Shown here one piece after another: positions 33,756 to 39,519 of a stretch of DNA of 39,519 nucleotides. The notes under the pieces are model-generated. The model saw nothing but the letters and a program-made list of their open reading frames with translations, was not told where the DNA came from and searched no databases. A program made the translations under genes and the position numbers. Every line of letters starts with the position of its first letter. The stretch's first letter is position 1. The stretch covers positions 1 through 39,519 of the forward strand of contig JAQUSR010000004.1 of the NCBI GenBank assembly GCA_028710155.1. Reading direction: 5' to 3'. Origin of the DNA: Bacteroidales bacterium (lineage in GTDB: Bacteria; Bacteroidota; Bacteroidia; Bacteroidales; WRLA01).

Positions 33756-33986
33756 ATTGTTGGAACTTTAACGCTCACTGAGATAGAGAAGCCCGGTATT
33801 AGTGAGCGAAACGACACCGTGAAACGGGTATGCTACAGTTATCGGTTGATGCGGAGTTATGTGCGATATTATTTAAAATACACTCCCGATGTGATGGATA
33901 AAATGAGTGTTAGGCAGCTTACAGAGGCCTTTCAAGATGTGCTTTTTGTTAGGAGCAGACGGTCGAGATTTGAGCCGGAGGAGTGA
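33756..33986 (+). pseudogene. 5'-truncated phage-type gene fragment
   Basis: A 76-codon frame begins right after repeat 3 and ends at a TGA at 33984. It has no ATG until codon 32 (33849). The translated end (RSYVRYYLKYTPDVMDKM, then SVRQLTEAFQDVLFVRSR) is a credible protein, not random sequence, and lies just upstream of a tape-measure-like start. This suggests the C-terminal part of a small phage tail gene cut off at the repeat. A GTG at 33819 could serve as start of a 55-residue protein, so truncation is likely but not proven. I cannot name the family. Confidence 0.5.
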
Positions 33987-33990
33987 TAGA

Positions 33991-34182
33991 TTAAAAAACC
34001 TTTTTGAAAATAGAATAAAAGAGATATAACAAATAGAGCACAATGGATGCTATCATCAAGCCAAAGAGATCGAAACAATAGGCTATGAAGCAGATTTCAA
34101 GTAGTAAAATCGTTAAGACCACCCATTTTGTTAAAGAAGGGAAAAACGAATAACAAATTATAAAAACCAATAAAGAACACAT
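33991..34182 (-). CDS. Small two-span membrane protein, opposite to the flanking phage-like genes
   Basis: This 63-residue, very hydrophobic protein has two likely membrane helices (about residues 3-27 and 36-58) and a basic end FKKVF. It is on the strand opposite to the phage-like fragments on each side. A -7 element TACCTTTG on the minus strand (34215-34208) lies 26 nt before the ATG, which supports a real, independently transcribed gene. The pattern is that of a phage moron gene. No function can be assigned. Confidence 0.45.
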   Translation of the reverse strand: MCSLLVFIICYSFFPSLTKWVVLTILLLEICFIAYCFDLFGLMIASIVLYLLYLFYSIFKKVF

Positions 34183-34207
34183 AATTTTTTGATTTAAAAA
34201 TTTTCGG

Positions 34208-34215
34208 CAAAGGTA
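34208..34215 (-). promoter_or_regulatory. -7 element for the small membrane protein
   Basis: Read on the minus strand this is TACCTTTG, 26 nt upstream of the ATG at 34182. No TTG at the expected distance. Confidence 0.45.
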
Positions 34216-34228
34216 AAAAAAACATATA

Positions 34229-34636
34229 ATGAGCGATAATACCGTAAAATATTCTATTCAGATTATTGATCAATTTGGCAAAGTTCTTGAAAAATTTTAT
34301 AAAGGGATTGATGGAGCAACCGAGAAAGTTGAAAAATTTGATAAAACGATAAGTAAGCAAAAAAAAGACCCTTTTAATACACAAAAAAGGTCGCTTTCCG
34401 AGCTGAGAGAAAATGTAAAACGTTATCAAACAGCAGCCGAAAATTCGTTCCGTTTGGATCATATAAAAAAATACAACAAGCTGATAGAGGCGACCCAAAA
34501 AAAGATAAAAAACATAGAAGATGCTGCCGAAACATGTAAACAGCGTACAGAAGATATGTTTGACGAGAAAGGAGTTGTGATTTGCTTTCAAAAATTGTAC
34601 TTTTGTAGTCGCGGTAATAACCATTATGGAAATTGA
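34229..34636 (+). pseudogene. N-terminal fragment of a phage tail tape-measure-like protein
   Basis: The frame starts with MSDNTVKYSIQIIDQFGKVL and runs through Lys/Glu-rich helical sequence (KRSLSELRENVKRYQTAAEN...YNKLIEATQKKIKNIEDA), the style of a tape-measure protein N-terminus. Tape-measure proteins are normally several hundred to over a thousand residues. Here genuine coding stops at about residue 115, where repeat 4 begins (34574), and the last 20 codons are the repeat read through in frame. The gene is therefore 3'-truncated at the repeat and non-functional as a tape measure. Confidence 0.6.
34574..34611 (+). repeat. Truncated CRISPR-like repeat 4
   Basis: The first 38 bp of the 46-bp repeat are kept with one C-to-T change; the last 8 bp are replaced. 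The embedded promoter is complete (TTG at 34575-34577, 20 nt, TACTTTTG at 34598-34605). Orientation is the same as repeats 1-3. It marks the right edge of the phage-like segment. Confidence 0.78.
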
Positions 34637-34747
34637 AGAAAAGATTGCATCTTGATTACCGATTTGTTCAGAAACATTGAAAATGGATTGGCTCTGATAG
34701 AAAAATTGTTACGCAACAAATATTCAATTGTATTTTTCGGCATTTGA
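34626..34747 (+). pseudogene. Decayed short frame downstream of repeat 4
   Basis: An ATG 20 nt after the repeat-4 promoter element opens MEIEEKIAS and stops at 34653. The +2 frame from 34652 continues LITDLFRNIENGLALIEKLL and stops at 34745. Joined by one base change in length the two would give a helical peptide of about 40 residues. This may be a frameshifted small gene or chance. The remaining stretch 34748-34890 shows no gene that I can support. Confidence 0.25.
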
Positions 34748-34897
34748 GAGGAAATGTACAATCTTTATTTTAATTCTTTGAAATAGAGTAAATTAAAAAC
34801 GCTGCAAGTTGAAACCGTCTGTTTTTATGCTTACTTAAAAACTTCATCTGTCTAATTGTCAGATCATAAAAAATGGCAAAACTTTTGATAAAGGGCG

Positions 34898-34933
34898 ACC
34901 GCAAACTTTGAAAAAAGATTTGCGGTTTTTTTA
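34898..34933 (+). terminator. Hairpin with T-run directly upstream of grpE
   Basis: An 8-bp stem ACCGCAAA / TTTGCGGT (34898-34905 with 34919-34926) has a 13-nt loop and is followed by TTTTTTATT, a plausible Rho-independent terminator. It ends 29 nt before the grpE ATG, and there is no room for a promoter after it. A possible promoter lies upstream instead (TTG at 34856-34858, then AACTTTTG at 34880-34887). This raises the possibility of a leader attenuator rather than a simple boundary terminator. Confidence 0.7.
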
Positions 34934-34961
34934 TTGCTATATAATTAATAATTAAAGATAT

Positions 34962-35555
34962 ATGAACGAAGAAAAACAAAACAACGAGGCTTTTGACGAG
35001 CTGTCGGATTCACAAAATGAGTCAACGGAAAATGTAGTCGAGCCAACAAAGGAAGAAAAACAGGAGCCGGAACAAAAAAAATCGAGAAAAGAGAAACGTC
35101 AGCAAAAACAAGTCGAAGAATTGGAGAACAAAGTAGCTGAATTGAACGACAAATATTTACGTCTTTTTTCGGAATTTGATAATTATCGCAAACGTACAGC
35201 CCGCGAAAAAATAGAAATGAGCAAAACGGCTTCTGAAGGTTTGATTCAAGATCTTTTGCCGGTTCTTGACGATATGGAACGTGCTTTGGTGAATATTCCC
35301 GAAGTGGAACAAAACAAAGAACTTCGTCAAGGGGTGGAACTCATCTTTTCCAAATTTTTGAAAATATTGGAAAACAAAGGTTTGAAAGCTATTGAAGCCA
35401 AAGGTTTGGATTTTGATACCGATTTTCATGAAGCCATCGCCAAATTTCCGGCACCGACGCCTGAACAAAAAGGTAAAGTAATTGATGATACTGTGCGTGG
35501 TTATATGCTGAATGATAAGGTGATACGTTTTTCAAAAGTGGTAGTCGGAGAGTAA
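34962..35555 (+). CDS. grpE: Nucleotide exchange factor GrpE
   Basis: Releases ADP from DnaK and works with DnaJ, encoded next. The 197 residues have a Glu/Lys-rich disordered start (1-45), a long dimerising coiled coil (about 46-95, VEELENKVAELNDKYLRLFSEFDNYRKRTARE), the helical segment with LLPVLDDMERAL, and the C-terminal beta domain (GLDFDTDFHEAI...GYMLNDKVIRFSKVVV). dnaK is not in the window. The upstream 330 bp is the accessory island. Confidence 0.96.
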   Translation: MNEEKQNNEAFDELSDSQNESTENVVEPTKEEKQEPEQKKSRKEKRQQKQVEELENKVAELNDKYLRLFSEFDNYRKRTAREKIEMSKTASEGLIQDLLPVLDDMERALVNIPEVEQNKELRQGVELIFSKFLKILENKGLKAIEAKGLDFDTDFHEAIAKFPAPTPEQKGKVIDDTVRGYMLNDKVIRFSKVVVGE

Positions 35556-35667
35556 TCATTTCCATTTGTTAATGGAACCTTTGGTTGTCAAAAAATCAAC
35601 GCGATTTTTTCAGCCATACAACAATTAACTTGTAACAACTCAACATGAAACAAAAAAAAGTAATGTT

Positions 35668-36837
35668 ATGGAAAAAAGAGATTATTATGAAGTGTTGGGC
35701 GTGGACAAAACTGCCGATGCCGATACAATAAAAAAAGCATATAGAAAAAAAGCCATTCAATTTCACCCCGATAAAAACCCGGGAGATAAAGAGGCGGAAG
35801 AAAAGTTTAAAGAGGCAGCCGAAGCCTACGAAGTGTTGAGCAATCCTGACAAAAAGGCACGTTACGATCAATATGGTCATGCCGGATTGAGTGGTGCTGC
35901 CGGTGGCGGATTTTCGGGCGGTGGCATGTCGATGGACGACATCTTCTCAAATTTTGGAGATATTTTCGGCGACTTGTTTGGCGGCGGTTTTGGCGGCGGA
36001 TTTCGTTACAGTACTCGCGGCGGCGGCAGCGGTCGTCGTCCTATGTCACAAGGTTCCAACTTGCGCATTAAGGTAACGTTGACTTTGAAAGAGATAGCTG
36101 AAGGCGTAACCAAAAAAATCAAAGTTCCAAAATATGTAACTTGCAGCCATTGTGGCGGCACCGGAGCGAAAGATGCTCAAAGTTTTAGCACTTGTTCAAC
36201 GTGTCATGGAACAGGTCAGGTGCATCGGATGCAAAATTCGATTTTCGGGCAGATGCAAACAGTTTCGGCTTGTCCGCATTGTGGCGGTGAAGGTAAAACC
36301 ATTACCAGCAAATGTACGCACTGCATGGGCGAAGGCATCGTCAAGGGCGAAGAGGTGGTTACGATAGAAATTCCGAAAGGTGTAGCCGAAGGAATGCAAA
36401 TGTCGGTTAGCGGCAAAGGCAATGCGGCACCGCGTGGCGGCTATCCGGGCGATTTGCTCGTGCTGATTCACGAAGCCGAACATCCCGATTTAGTTCGTGA
36501 CGGAGCCAATCTTTTGTACGAGAAATATTTAACAATACCTGAAGCTGCTTTAGGAACTACCATCGAAGTGCCAACCATTGATGGAAAAGCACGGGTGAAA
36601 ATTGAACCCGGAACACAACCCGGAAAAGTGTTACGCTTGCGTGGAAAAGGTTTACCGGTGTTTAGAGGTTATCAGAATGGCGATTTATTGGTCAGTATCA
36701 ATGTTTGGATTCCCAAAAAATTGACAGACGAAGAGAAAAAAGCGATGGACTTGTTTAAAAATTCTAAGAATTTTACGCCCAATCCTTCCAAAGAGGAAAC
36801 CACATTTTGGCAACGGATGCGTGAAGCCTTTCAGTAA
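35668..36837 (+). CDS. dnaJ: Chaperone protein DnaJ
   Basis: Type I J-protein that delivers substrates to DnaK and stimulates its ATPase. Domain order over 389 residues: J domain (1-70, HPD in [11 protein letters not shown]); Gly/Phe-rich linker (about 72-125); four CxxCxGxG zinc motifs ([32 protein letters not shown]; about 157-225); and the C-terminal substrate-binding barrels ([26 protein letters not shown]). It lies 112 nt after grpE and is very likely co-transcribed with it. Confidence 0.97.
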   Translation: MEKRDYYEVLGVDKTADADTIKKAYRKKAIQFHPDKNPGDKEAEEKFKEAAEAYEVLSNPDKKARYDQYGHAGLSGAAGGGFSGGGMSMDDIFSNFGDIFGDLFGGGFGGGFRYSTRGGGSGRRPMSQGSNLRIKVTLTLKEIAEGVTKKIKVPKYVTCSHCGGTGAKDAQSFSTCSTCHGTGQVHRMQNSIFGQMQTVSACPHCGGEGKTITSKCTHCMGEGIVKGEEVVTIEIPKGVAEGMQMSVSGKGNAAPRGGYPGDLLVLIHEAEHPDLVRDGANLLYEKYLTIPEAALGTTIEVPTIDGKARVKIEPGTQPGKVLRLRGKGLPVFRGYQNGDLLVSINVWIPKKLTDEEKKAMDLFKNSKNFTPNPSKEETTFWQRMREAFQ

Positions 36838-36877
36838 TTTTTAAATCGCTGAATCATTATTTTTTTCAATATTTTTT

Positions 36878-37603
36878 ATGTCGGAATTTCCCAACTGGCT
36901 CTCTCGCACTCAATTGCTTTTAGGCGATGAGTCGCTTCAAAAACTGCAACAATCGCATGTTTTAGTGGTTGGATTGGGCGGGGTAGGAGCTTATGCTGCC
37001 GAACAGTTGTGTCGCAGCGGAATCGGATCTATGACCATTATTGACGGCGACATCATTAATGAAACCAATCGCAATCGCCAATTGTTAGGATTGAAGAGTT
37101 TGGAAGGTTTGGGAAAAGCCGAAATGATGGGGCAACGTCTGTTGGATATTAATCCGGAATTGCAACTGACAGTGTTGTCTGAATACATTCGCGATGAACG
37201 AATGATCGATATATTGCGTTCACAACCATTTGATTATATTATTGATTGCATTGATACCATTTCACCAAAACTTTACCTGATGTTGCATGCCGTTGCGTTA
37301 AAAATTCCGATTGTCAGTTCGATGGGCAGCGGCGGAAAAACCGACCCGATGAAAATTCGTATCGGCGATATTTCCGAAACGGAAGGCTGTGCATTAGCAC
37401 GGGTGATGCGAAAACGATTGAGAAGTCATGGTGTCGAAAAGGGCATCAAGGTTGTTTGGTCGGCAGAACCGGTTGATCCGAAAGCCGTTGTTGTTACCGA
37501 AGGCGAGTTTAACAAAAAATCGAATGTAGGCACTATCTCCTATATTCCGCCATTATTTGGCGGTATTTTAGCAAGTGTTGCCATCCGCGATTTGATTCAT
37601 TAA
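36878..37603 (+). CDS. tcdA: tRNA threonylcarbamoyladenosine dehydratase TcdA
   Basis: An E1/MoeB-like ATPase that cyclises t6A37 to ct6A in ANN-decoding tRNAs. The 241 residues show the nucleotide loop VLVVGLGGVGAYAAEQLCRSG (about 28-48), DGDIINETNRNRQ (the D-x-x-x-x-N-x-N-R-Q signature), DCIDTISPKL, and the SMGSGGKTDPMKIRIGDISET segment typical of TcdA. It is shorter at the C-terminus than E. coli TcdA (268 residues), lacking the membrane-associated tail. It starts 40 nt after dnaJ and may share its transcript. Confidence 0.92.
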   Translation: MSEFPNWLSRTQLLLGDESLQKLQQSHVLVVGLGGVGAYAAEQLCRSGIGSMTIIDGDIINETNRNRQLLGLKSLEGLGKAEMMGQRLLDINPELQLTVLSEYIRDERMIDILRSQPFDYIIDCIDTISPKLYLMLHAVALKIPIVSSMGSGGKTDPMKIRIGDISETEGCALARVMRKRLRSHGVEKGIKVVWSAEPVDPKAVVVTEGEFNKKSNVGTISYIPPLFGGILASVAIRDLIH

Positions 37604-37628
37604 GGTATAGGAATAAAGAATACCAAGT

Positions 37629-37668
37629 CACTGAAAAAGCGATAATAAGGTTACATTTTTTTTCAGTG
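37629..37668. repeat. 10-bp inverted repeat upstream of the sigma factor gene
   Basis: CACTGAAAAA (37629-37638) and TTTTTCAGTG (37659-37668) are perfectly complementary around a 20-nt loop. There is no T-run after it on either strand, so it is not a clear terminator. Its place about 75 nt upstream of the sigma factor gene would suit an operator, but this is speculative. Confidence 0.35.
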
Positions 37669-37742
37669 CAAAAAAAAATCTTAATTTGTCACAAAAACCG
37701 ATCTTTGTCCGACTTATTATTGATTTTAGATAAAAAAAAGCA

Positions 37743-38228
37743 GTGGATACTTTCGACATCACATATCAAGAGAACTATTTAAAAATGTTTCGTCTAGCCA
37801 ATAAGATGGTGAATGATGAAGATGTTGCCAAAGATATTTTACAAGAAGTTTTTATTAATTATTACGAAAAGTCGAAAAAAGAACACCACATTGATCATTG
37901 CACGGCATGGTTGATGCGAGCCGTAGTTAATAAATGTATCGATTTTATTAAATATCAAGCAAAATTTTCAAAAATTGATACGCTTGATTCCATTTTAGAT
38001 GATGAAGCCTCTAGCCAAGAACATGATATTTATTATTTACGATTGGCTTTATCGCAATTAAAACCCCGAGAAAAGACGTTAGCCGTTTTATATAGTGAAG
38101 GACATTCTTATCAAGAGATTTCGCAAATAACCGGAATAAAAATGTCGTCTGTGGGGAAATTATTATCACGATCGTTAGATCAGCTCAAAGAACAACTTAA
38201 AAAATTAAATTATGAAATGTGTGAGTAA
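37743..38228 (+). CDS. Sigma-70 family (ECF-type) RNA polymerase sigma factor
   Basis: This 161-residue protein has region 2 (about 8-75; FRLANKMVNDEDVAKDILQE, AWLMRAVVNKCIDF) and region 4 (about 100-152; LKPREKTLAVLYSEGHSYQE, then ISQITGIKMSSVGKLLSRSL), with a short variable linker. This is the two-domain layout of ECF sigma factors. It starts with GTG. It overlaps the next gene, a zinc-finger anti-sigma candidate, by 17 nt, so the pair is translationally coupled. The regulon probably includes the secreted-protein gene that follows; that is inference. Confidence 0.88.
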   Translation: MDTFDITYQENYLKMFRLANKMVNDEDVAKDILQEVFINYYEKSKKEHHIDHCTAWLMRAVVNKCIDFIKYQAKFSKIDTLDSILDDEASSQEHDIYYLRLALSQLKPREKTLAVLYSEGHSYQEISQITGIKMSSVGKLLSRSLDQLKEQLKKLNYEMCE

Positions 38229-38661
38229 CATTCTTTTGCAAAAATATTTGGATCACGAAACAACGTTGCAGGAAAATATCCAAATTGAAAACCATTTAGC
38301 TTCGTGTACTCATTGTGCCACTAAGTTGAAAGAGCGACAACAATTGACTCGTCTGCTCAAAAAAACGATGTCGTCAATGGATGAGAAAATGGTTGAAATC
38401 CCGAATTTTGATCCGAATAAGAAATATGATAAAATAAAGAAAAACAATAAATTAAAGATATTTATTTATACCGTTTCTTTAGCTGCAGCTTGTTGTTTAA
38501 TAACATGGATTTTTTTACCGGCTCTTTCATCTTCAGAAAATGTGCCAACCGAAGATTATTATCTCATATATAACGTAGAAGGGGAGTTTGATGCCAATCG
38601 TCCATTATTGGAACAAGAATATCAGTTTCATGTAATGAATCAAGTAGAAAAAGACAAATAA
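38212..38661 (+). CDS. Membrane-anchored zinc-finger anti-sigma factor candidate
   Basis: This 149-residue protein has an N-terminal zinc-binding anti-sigma motif (ENHLASCTHCATK, H-x3-C-x2-C, about residues 27-35), a basic linker, one membrane span (about 82-103, IFIYTVSLAAACCLITWIFL) and a periplasmic tail of about 45 residues. The arrangement predicts that the cytoplasmic domain holds the sigma factor encoded upstream and the periplasmic tail receives an envelope signal. It overlaps the sigma gene by 17 nt; the secreted-protein gene follows 32 nt later. Confidence 0.8.
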   Translation: MKCVSNILLQKYLDHETTLQENIQIENHLASCTHCATKLKERQQLTRLLKKTMSSMDEKMVEIPNFDPNKKYDKIKKNNKLKIFIYTVSLAAACCLITWIFLPALSSSENVPTEDYYLIYNVEGEFDANRPLLEQEYQFHVMNQVEKDK

Positions 38662-38693
38662 TAGATCAATAAACATTTAAAATCAAATGCATT

Positions 38694-39519
38694 ATGAAAA
38701 ATTTAAAACAAATATTAACATTAACTTTCCTGATGATGTCTATGGTCATCATTTTTGCACAGGAAGGATTTGTTCCGCAAGATTTGTTAAGCGATCAAAT
38801 TTGGATGGACGGACAAACGCGGAATGTTTTCGGATACCCTACTACACGAATGTTTGGTAACGATAATATATCTAACGAACGTTATCACGGTTTTCGATTT
38901 TCATCAGAAGTGAGCGGCGGCATGTTGTCGGTAACCAATGTGGGATATGTGGCTTTTGAAGATATTTTGAAAGATTTGCAAAAGGCGTGGAATCGCAACA
39001 ACATCAGTTTTCCGGTTCAGAAATATTTGGAAGATAGTTTGCGTCAAATTTCGGGTGGAGGCTTTATCTACGTGTATATCGAGCGTCCTAAAGAAGATGC
39101 TGCCAATTTGAAATATTTTTTTACTGTTGTTCGCGATCAAAACGACCAAAAAAAGTTTTATGAGTTTCAATTTCCACGTCAATCACCGCAATTGGTCGGA
39201 GGAAAAGGTAATTGGTGGAATTATTATGTGATTCCGATGGCAAAAATTCCTGAATATCCTTTTTATATCTATATCAATGACAAACAAACGGAAGACTTGT
39301 CTGATTTTAAATTCCGTATCGACTCACCGGCTTTTTGGGAACAAGTGGTTAAAACTGTTCGATTAGTTCCTGATGAAACCTATGCTCAAGATAATCAATG
39401 GAATAAAATATTTTCTTCCTATACGGATACGTTGGGCGGAAAAGCTATCGGAAAACGGAAAACGTTGCAGGTGCTTCCCGATGGTTCGGCTGTGGTGAGC
39501 CATACCAACAAAAATTTTT
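38694..39519 (+). CDS. Secreted protein of unknown function, cut by the window end
   Basis: The frame is open from an ATG at 38694 to the last base of the window (275 codons) and has no stop. It begins with a signal peptide (MKNLKQILTLTFLMMSMVII, then FAQ), so the product is exported. The mature part is rich in aromatic residues and beta-type segments (GGGFIYVYIERPKEDA, WWNYYVIPMAKIPEYPFYIY). I recognise no domain. It lies 32 nt after the anti-sigma gene and is probably the output gene of that sigma/anti-sigma operon. The C-terminus, where a T9SS sorting domain might be, lies outside the window. Confidence 0.8.
   Translation, partial: MKNLKQILTLTFLMMSMVIIFAQEGFVPQDLLSDQIWMDGQTRNVFGYPTTRMFGNDNISNERYHGFRFSSEVSGGMLSVTNVGYVAFEDILKDLQKAWNRNNISFPVQKYLEDSLRQISGGGFIYVYIERPKEDAANLKYFFTVVRDQNDQKKFYEFQFPRQSPQLVGGKGNWWNYYVIPMAKIPEYPFYIYINDKQTEDLSDFKFRIDSPAFWEQVVKTVRLVPDETYAQDNQWNKIFSSYTDTLGGKAIGKRKTLQVLPDGSAVVSHTNKNF

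Noticed and set aside
33384-34611. The 46-bp repeats as ends of an insertion sequence or transposon
   Set aside because: All copies are in direct orientation, there is no transposase between them, and the first two have a 46/29 array period.
34097-34624. 175-codon minus-strand frame over the tape-measure fragment
   Set aside because: It is a Phe-rich reverse reading of a Lys/Glu-rich plus-strand gene with no promoter. The plus frame has sensible composition.
33384-34961. A complete CRISPR-Cas locus
   Set aside because: No cas1, cas2 or cas9 frame exists in the window; only repeats and one spacer are seen.
37629-37668. Inverted repeat after tcdA as its terminator
   Set aside because: The 20-nt loop is long and the stem is followed by a run of A, not T, on the plus strand.

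Overview
This 39.5 kb window reads as chromosomal DNA from an AT-rich member of the Bacteroidota, most likely a Bacteroidales-type anaerobe. The evidence is the promoter style (TAnnTTTG at -7, often with TTG about 20 nt upstream and no Shine-Dalgarno), a gldJ-murF pair and a PorP/SprF protein from the type IX secretion / gliding apparatus, bacterial GGGP synthase, menaquinone genes, and the lineage-restricted DUF4290 and DUF2795 proteins. The order-level assignment is inference.

Layout. 1-780: the 3' end of a 23S rRNA gene, a 5S rRNA gene and the rrn terminator. 1073-5000: a WYL regulator, then murA with DUF4290 and a small DUF2795 protein on the minus strand. 5273-9000: speA-like decarboxylase and rel (ppGpp). 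8997-12611, minus strand: lytic transglycosylase MltD with an S24-type repressor, then a BadF-type sugar kinase. 12668-14636, minus strand: an NSS-family transporter with its 38-residue MetS-like subunit, a short gene easily missed. 14805-16438: menG-menA. 16442-21601, minus strand: anmK, murF, gldJ and porP. 21972-23973: GGGP synthase, dCMP deaminase, HAD phosphatase. 24058-26775: divergent gpmA and recQ. 26930-33377: a three-gene cluster of two very different GAPDH paralogues around a 1366-residue PPDK-like dikinase that lacks the PEP/pyruvate barrel. 33384-34933: an accessory island. 34962-37603: grpE, dnaJ, tcdA. 37743-39519: sigma factor, anti-sigma factor and a secreted protein running off the end.

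The accessory island is the most unusual part. It has four direct copies of a 46-bp repeat that looks like a Bacteroidota type II-C CRISPR repeat: two full copies around a 29-bp spacer, one orphan copy and one truncated copy. Each repeat carries an embedded -7 element, and three also have the matching TTG. Between the third and fourth copies lie about 824 bp with phage-tail-like gene fragments that are cut off at the repeats. Between the second and third is a small structured minus-strand transcription unit with promoter and terminator. No cas gene is present in the window.

Functional themes: cell-wall synthesis and recycling (murA, murF, mltD, anmK, sugar kinase), lower glycolysis (two gap genes, gpmA, dikinase), menaquinone, envelope secretion, and stress response (rel, grpE-dnaJ). 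The porP reading frame has an in-frame TAA followed by an intact typical C-terminus, so the gene is either a recent nonsense mutant or needs readthrough.
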